A DNA stretch of 64,000 nt from Odiellus spinosus (Eukaryota; Arthropoda; Arachnida; Opiliones; Phalangiidae), in assembly GCA_963920705.1 (NCBI GenBank), contig OY987225.1, positions 34,387,458-34,451,457 of the forward strand. The letters are read 5' to 3'. The stretch's first letter is position 1; each line of letters begins with the position of its first letter. The position numbers and the translations under genes were made by a program. This document shows positions 57,923-64,000 of this stretch, one piece after another. The notes beneath the pieces were generated by a model. It saw only the letters and a list, made by a program, of their open reading frames with translations, was not told where the DNA came from and ran no database searches.

Positions 57923-60900
57923 TTGATCACGATATCTGTATCACGTGACAAAACGAGCTAGAATAAATTGGACCTATAATAGATTCTAATTAAAAGCCTT
58001 TTTTGTCACCTATGAGGTAATTTATATGTTTCAACTTAAATTCCATTTTGATTGGCTGGGAGATGGAGGTGATAAATCAGTAACAGTATCACTTTAAAAT
58101 TATATTATATCTTTAATATTGAAAACTACGATTTGAATAAGGCTTAAGTTATATAGCGAAATATATAAAGTAGAAAAAAAAAAAATCTATTGTTATTTTC
58201 ATCGGGATCGAAACGTTACAATACGCTACACCGAATCCGTAAAAATACTCCCTACATTTTTCTTCTTAGTATAATTCTTATATATTCGGTAAAATGTATT
58301 CTATATATATTGGGAATATTCAAGTATTGTCTACTTATAGTCGTAGCATTGGCATCTTTACGCTTCGATAGAATAATAAGTAGATTCTTAAGAATAGGGT
58401 AGGAGAAATATTTCCAGAAAAGATTTAAAGATTTTTGACGATGAACGAAAAAAAAAAAAAAAAAAAAAAATCCTCCGAGGAAGCCCAAAAACATAAAGAC
58501 TGGTACATATCCTAACCGGAGGAATCAATGGCCGATCGGACACTATAACAGTTGCCTACACACCAGGTGAAAATGACTACTAGGACCTCGACACAATGGG
58601 ACATAGTTATAAAAGAAATTTTTCGTCCATTTTCTATCTAGCTCAGTTTCAAAAACCCCAACCTTTTGAAAAATTCAATTTCAATTTACATTAAATATAA
58701 GCTAAACCCGTTATTAATGTTTAATACGGATTCGAAGGAGAATAGCTTCCCACGTATTGAAAACCGAAATTGAATCGAACGCTATTTAATATATACGACT
58801 TGGCTATAAAAAAGGCTCTTTTCAGTTTTCATTCGAACCGTGTTTGAACTTTAACCATTAAGAGTTTCGATTTTTAGTTTAAATCGATAGCGGGTACGAA
58901 GGTAGGCTTCTTTTCCAATCTATATCGTCTCGTTACTAAGATTTAAACGGGTAAGGATAGGTTTAACACGCGCTGTCAAATACGAATCGAATCGGGAATA
59001 CGAAATCGCGCGCTTTTTCACGAGATTTTATTATTTTCACGAGCTAGGTATATTCAATTCCAAGTTTCAGCGCGCGCGAACTTAGTCTACCCGATATCTC
59101 GAATAAAAGCTTAGTTCGTATCAATGGGAGGTATTAGTTTCGAGAGTTTTGGAAGATTCCGAGTGATTCGTCAGGCGTACCCTTCTCCTTATAAGTTGGC
59201 GTGACAAGAAGCAAGCCTTTGACGCTAAGAAGTTCCCCCATCTCCGATTTCCGATATAGCCCAGGTGTTCGATTGTCAAAAAAACATCTTTCAATCGAAA
59301 AAGATGCCAGTCTAATCAAGCGAGCGACTATCCAAGCGACTATCCTCATCTTAAATCTTTAAAAACATAAAAGGGACGGTAGAAATGGAACAAAATAATT
59401 CTTTCTTTCCTTAATTTCGAAATTAAGAATTTATATACTTTTTTGGTTTCATATTATCACCAATTTCTTCTTAATAAAAAAAATTAACGAAGATTAGATT
59501 ATAATTAAAATACATAGTGATAATTTTAACTCTTGTAATTTAATTTAAAAAAGGAGACGATTGAAACTAATTACCAGTAATTTAATACTTTGATCTTCAA
59601 AATCTTGAGCAAAATAAAAAAAATTTTAAGGGAGGGGTTAATTAAAAATATTTTTAATTTCGTAAATTTCTATTGGTTAAATGTTGGAAACCATTTTAAA
59701 TTTAAATATACGCTAAGCCTATTATTTTTTTTTATTTCAATAATTGTCCCTTATTTTATTCGAATTTTAGTAATTATTCGCAATTTTGCTCGAATTTCAA
59801 TAATTATTCGAATTTTAATTAATCTCGATCTTCGCTTTACACTATCCCTTTAAAAGGTGAGAATTTGACCCCTTTTAAGATATCCAGGGATGCTGGAAAA
59901 GTCCTAAAGTAAAACTAGCCCTAGTAATACGTGCCTGAAGATAAACAACTGGGGATTTTTTTGGGACAAAAAGAACCTAGGATAAAAGCTAAAAAAAAAA
60001 TTTTGTTGAACTTTTGAAGTTTACTTACTACAGTTAGCTAGGCCTAAACCTTTGTTCAAAATGCGAGGGGTTATGTTCCTTAGCCGCCGCGATAGGTAAG
60101 GCTATCCCGTTACCTGTCCCAGTCTTAATGCCCCCTTAAAAAAGGACCGGGACCCGAATTTGAAACCTTTCTTGGTAAGGAATATTTTGGGATTCCCATT
60201 GTGATGGGATTTATTTTTTTTGTGAAGTTTGTTCGCGCTATTCTAGTTAAAAACTGATGGAATAGATCCGTTCCTAAGAAAGGAACCAGCAGGGTGTTAT
60301 AACTCAGAATGCGGGACCAGGGACGAGTATAACAAAAGGACCAGTTTTAGAAGCTATATACCATTTTTGGGGGTCGAAACAATCAAAATGATGGGTAGTT
60401 TTTTTTTTGGTTATGGCTAGTCGATAAACACGATTGAATTTTATTATAAATAAGGACCATATGGCCTCCCAAAATTATAATAAACGGGCATCTTTATATG
60501 GTAAACATATTCCCAAATTTTCTAATGGATTTATGTTCGTGAGTAAAGAGATAGTGACACGATTTTATTTTAATACGAACTTTTCGGTTTACTTTTAAAT
60601 TAACCGAACCCATTGTATTTTTTCTTCTTTTAATTAAGATTAGATTAATAAATAAAATTAAAATACTTCTATTAATTAATTCAAAGTTTAATAAAAACGC
60701 TTTAGTTTTGATTAATATATTGTGACGTAATAGTATTGTTATAATTAAATTTAGTAATTTAATCTTTAAGGTTTATTTCTTGGAGAATTAAATATTCTTG
60801 GAGGACAATTTTTAAATATTTTCTTAAAGATAGGGTAAATATGGATTTTTTATTTATTCCGTATTAAAATATTAATTATAGCGTGTCAATATCCCTTTAA

Positions 60901-63900
60901 ATCAAATTATAAAAACTTCCTCAAAATATTTAAAATTAAATATTCATCTAAAAATTTTGGAAGGTTTGTATATATAAAGTAAGGGGTGGTCCTATCTCAT
61001 CACGCGTTCATCGGGGCGTCAAACATGTTCGGACATTCCCTACAAAATCTACAATATACCTCTGGTACTAGCTAGTCATACATCTCGGATGGTTCTCTTT
61101 CTAACTCCATCCTCGGTTGCTAAGCGACCGGGAAACATTTTTTCCATCATCCTTCTTAAGCTAAGTTCACACTTAACACTTTAAAACCGTTTTCCAATCG
61201 AATATTCAAGAAATATAATACCACGAAATATAATTATTTAAAATTAAATTATTTAAAAATCAGTTTCAAAATCTTTAATGTGAACGCGGCTTTAGTTAGA
61301 AGTCTAGTTTACAGTAGGAGGCAAACTTATTAAAGTTTTCTACGAGCCAATGAGAGCGACAAAGCTCTAGATGTCCTCTAAGCAGACGCGTGTATCCAAA
61401 ATTCTTACAAGTTACAAATCACATTTCATTCGAAATTTAGTCTGAATTCTTGTAAAAGTAAATTACAAGTAGGAACAGAGCTTAATTTTATTCTTTTCCC
61501 CCCTATTACTCCGCGCTACTATAAGAATGACATAGTCTACTATAGACTAAGACTGGGTAGGTCTCTGTAGAGCAGACTGAGATGGGATTTCTACTTAGAA
61601 GATTTTAAAAGCTCCGGAGAGAAAATGTGTAATCTAAATTACGAACTAGGGCTTTTTTTTTCTTTTCGCGAGAAACCAGGGGGGTTTAAGGGGGAAATCT
61701 AGGGCAAAGAGTGTGTGGGGCTATAGCCCCCTTCGCCCACCCCCCCCTCTCTTCTTACCATTAAATTTTCCCTTCTTTTCATAGAAAATTCTCTCCCGCT
61801 TTTTCTCAATTTTTCCGCAGTCTTAAATTACAAAATTTTTTGGGAGGAGATTAGGTTTTTTTTCAGCTTTCTTTTTCTTTTTTTTTTTATAAGTCCCTCC
61901 CTTCATTTTGACCCCCCCCCCTCCCCTTTCTTTACGGTATTAGTTCATCCCCCCTTTAGAAATTATAAAGTTCGCCCACGGTGCTTAGAAACCAAAATTT
62001 TAAGATATATAATATTTATTAATAATAAAGAAAGTTTTTTTTTTGTACTGGGTATTAAATTTATTATTTCGTAATCTAGCCTTGATATAAAAGATTTTAA
62101 TTAAATTTAGAAAAAAAAATTATGGTAAAAATTGTCGAGATTAAATATATTTAAAAATTATTCCCGGATTAAAAGTTATGGAAAATTATAAATATTATTT
62201 CATTTTTTCTCAAGATTTATTTTGGATTTAAAAAATTAGTTTTCTAAATTAAAAATTGAGAATTTAAATAAATTTTTTAGAACTAAAAATTGTGAATTTC
62301 AAATTATTTTTCTGACCTAATTTGAAAATTATAAAAAAAACTTTAACCAAATATTAATTAAAATTTATTTTTAAATAAAAATTATGAAAATTTATAGAAA
62401 AAAACTTCTACAACTAAATATTATATATTATATATAATCATAATTTAAATTAAATCCAACTAAACATCATTTAAAAAATATTTTGGGCGATTTTGGGTGA
62501 TCAAACTCGAAAGTTTATTAAATTTGAACGCGACCTAGACCCTGGAGGGTTGGAGGTGGTGTTATTCAAAAAATAAATAAAATGAGTATATTTATAGTGC
62601 ATAGGCGTAAAGTTGAAATTAGCACGAATGGTTGCGGCGATTGGAGGCCCCCCTAAAATCTCAATGTTTTTGCTCGCGCGCCTAAAGTAAACGGAGGAAG
62701 AGTAGGAGATATTGGGAGGGGGGGCCAAGACTCCAAGAGTCTCGATTAGCTCATTTCAAAATATCGAACATTCTTAAAATTTATTTCGGCTCGCGTACCA
62801 CCAACGAGAGCCTTAAAACTCTCAAGAGATCTAGACAACTTATTTCCACACGCGGGTAAGGGGAATAATCTCTTCGCTGTCTTAAGAAACAATTTAAAGG
62901 GACACTGCAGTAACCGACAACTTTCTATTTTAAACGGATTAATAAACTACATACTGATAATCACGCGCAGAAAACGCCCTCCACTTCCCTTCTCGCAATC
63001 TGATTGGGCACAGACTCGTTAACGACAATATATCAAATTCTCTAGTTAAGTCTACTTTCAGAGCACTACTGGTAATGTTCGTTAACGACGAGATATGATC
63101 CTAGTTAAGCCTACTTTTCTAATAAAGTTAAATACAGATTTCTAGGTTAATTTTTGTTAGTAGTATTATTATTTTACAGGAGAATTAGGCCTATTTAAAC
63201 GTTGCATTCTCCCTTTAAAGAGTTTTAAGCTTCTCGGGTAGTTAACGGCCCAACGGGAGAAATATAATTCTTTAAAAGAAGGGGGGCTTTCATCCGACCA
63301 CGGACTGACATTCGAATATTCCAACCACGCCTAGAAATAAGAATAATAATAATAAAAAAAAAGATATATATAAATATATATGGCGAAGCTTTAACGTTTT
63401 AAGATTTTAGCTTCGCTCAGACTACACGCTGAGATTTTGTACATTTTCAAGTTGGAGATATTACGAAGGAAAGCGGTTAACTCCCCGCCAAAAATATCCG
63501 CCCGCTTCGGAGTTTTATTCGCATATTATTATTTAATTTACCCGACGCCCAAAATCATCCTTAAATAAATATACTACGGACTCGACTCGTGGCGCCACTC
63601 TCGTGACGTCATTCAAATTTAACGCGCAATAACATTTAGAACAGAAATTTTTTAGTATACTTTGTATACTAATAATTAATTCATTATTAACACGTAATTA
63701 AAATTAAATACGAACGCGACTTATTTTTTCTTTCTTTTAAGATAAAAATAAAAGGCGCTAAGATATTGGACCGAGTTTAAGGGAATTACGTAGTAGATTA
63801 AAAGGCGCACTCAGCAAATGCTTTCTTAGAATTCCTCGCCCAAAGAAAGATCTTAGGTACATCCCATAGCTACACTAACACGTTGCTAAGACTATCTTCT

Positions 63901-64000
63901 TAAAGGTAAGGTGAAAAATCAAGTGTTTTTTATCGATTATTCCACTAATTATAAGATCTATCCGCTTATTATTCGGGAAATAGATCCCTTCAACCAATCG
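57923..64000. other. AT-rich non-coding stretch to the window end
   Basis: No gene is supportable. The stretch contains an A run at about 58449-58470, several CCCTTTAAA-type motifs (59843, 60892, 62896, 63208), C and G runs near 61910-61922 and 62716-62722, a possible old inverted-repeat element at 61157-61302 (CTAAGTTCACA against the complement of TGTGAACGCGGCTTTAG), and a small perfect hairpin TTAGTATAC-TTT-GTATACTAA at 63652-63672. Small open frames (58190-58494, 59134-59349, 59590-59853, 62501-62728) are composition-driven. Confidence 0.45.

Noticed and set aside
57467..57948. Frames on both strands (MSPKGQGKIK-like and SFLFFPDLLG-like)
   Set aside because: Both strands are open because the 30-bp unit lacks stops; this is a minisatellite.
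58440..58620. Possible SINE next to a long A run
   Set aside because: The A run is on the wrong side for a clear 3' tail of the adjacent unique sequence, and no promoter boxes or target duplication are visible.
1..64000. Apparent abundance of TGACGT (CRE-type) words
   Set aside because: With about 35 percent GC a six-base word like this is expected roughly 20 times on both strands in 64 kb, so the dozen or so seen are not an excess.
1..64000. tRNA genes
   Set aside because: I looked for the B-box phrase GGTTCGANTCC on both strands and found no convincing match with a foldable cloverleaf.

Overview
The window is nuclear DNA from an animal, most likely a non-vertebrate bilaterian. About four fifths of it is AT-rich and non-coding, packed with minisatellites, foldback elements and decayed repeats. 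Two long open blocks on the minus strand encode a giant zinc-finger/homeodomain protein of the ZFHX3/ZFHX4 (ATBF1, Drosophila zfh2) family. It has four homeodomains and about two dozen C2H2 fingers, an architecture typical of bilaterian ZFHX3/4. I cannot name the phylum or species from sequence alone. No bacterial-type genes, CRISPR arrays, rRNA or convincing tRNA genes are visible.

Layout. 1-27308: gene-poor DNA with five clear minisatellite arrays (near 13.1, 15.1, 16.7, 19.3 and 21.4 kb), a shorter tandem block with a hairpin near 8.8 kb, a degenerate tiled repeat and a diverged segmental duplication in the first 4.6 kb, and several inverted-repeat elements. If the splice donor at 27308/27309 is used, all of this is intron or 3' flank of the zfhx gene. 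27309-35288 and 38369-42240: two large coding exons, joined by a 3,080-bp intron with phase-compatible splice sites, encoding about 3,930 residues. 42241-44935: upstream non-coding sequence, probably a 5' intron. 44936-53801: one complete Ty3/Gypsy-type LTR retrotransposon on the plus strand, antisense to zfhx. Its LTRs have equal length (1,639 bp) and look identical, it has a 4-bp target duplication, and its gag and pol frames are open. 53802-64000: non-coding DNA with a hAT-like MITE and two more minisatellites.

How the parts relate. The only host gene I can support is the transcription factor. The retrotransposon is a recent insertion about 2.7 kb upstream of its first coding exon. The most striking fine structures are: (i) a textbook -1 frameshift signal at the gag/pol overlap, with the gag stop codon inside the loop of the predicted stem-loop; (ii) a decayed tandem copy of the pol 3' end between pol and the 3' LTR; (iii) a 102-bp near-perfect foldback flanked by a 10-bp direct repeat; (iv) a 356-bp MITE with a perfect 7-bp target duplication inside the zfhx intron; (v) two micro-uORFs directly before the zfhx start codon; and (vi) a minisatellite that shares a 17-bp core with a nearby MITE. 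Everything rests on reading the sequence and on knowledge of the families; no database search was possible.
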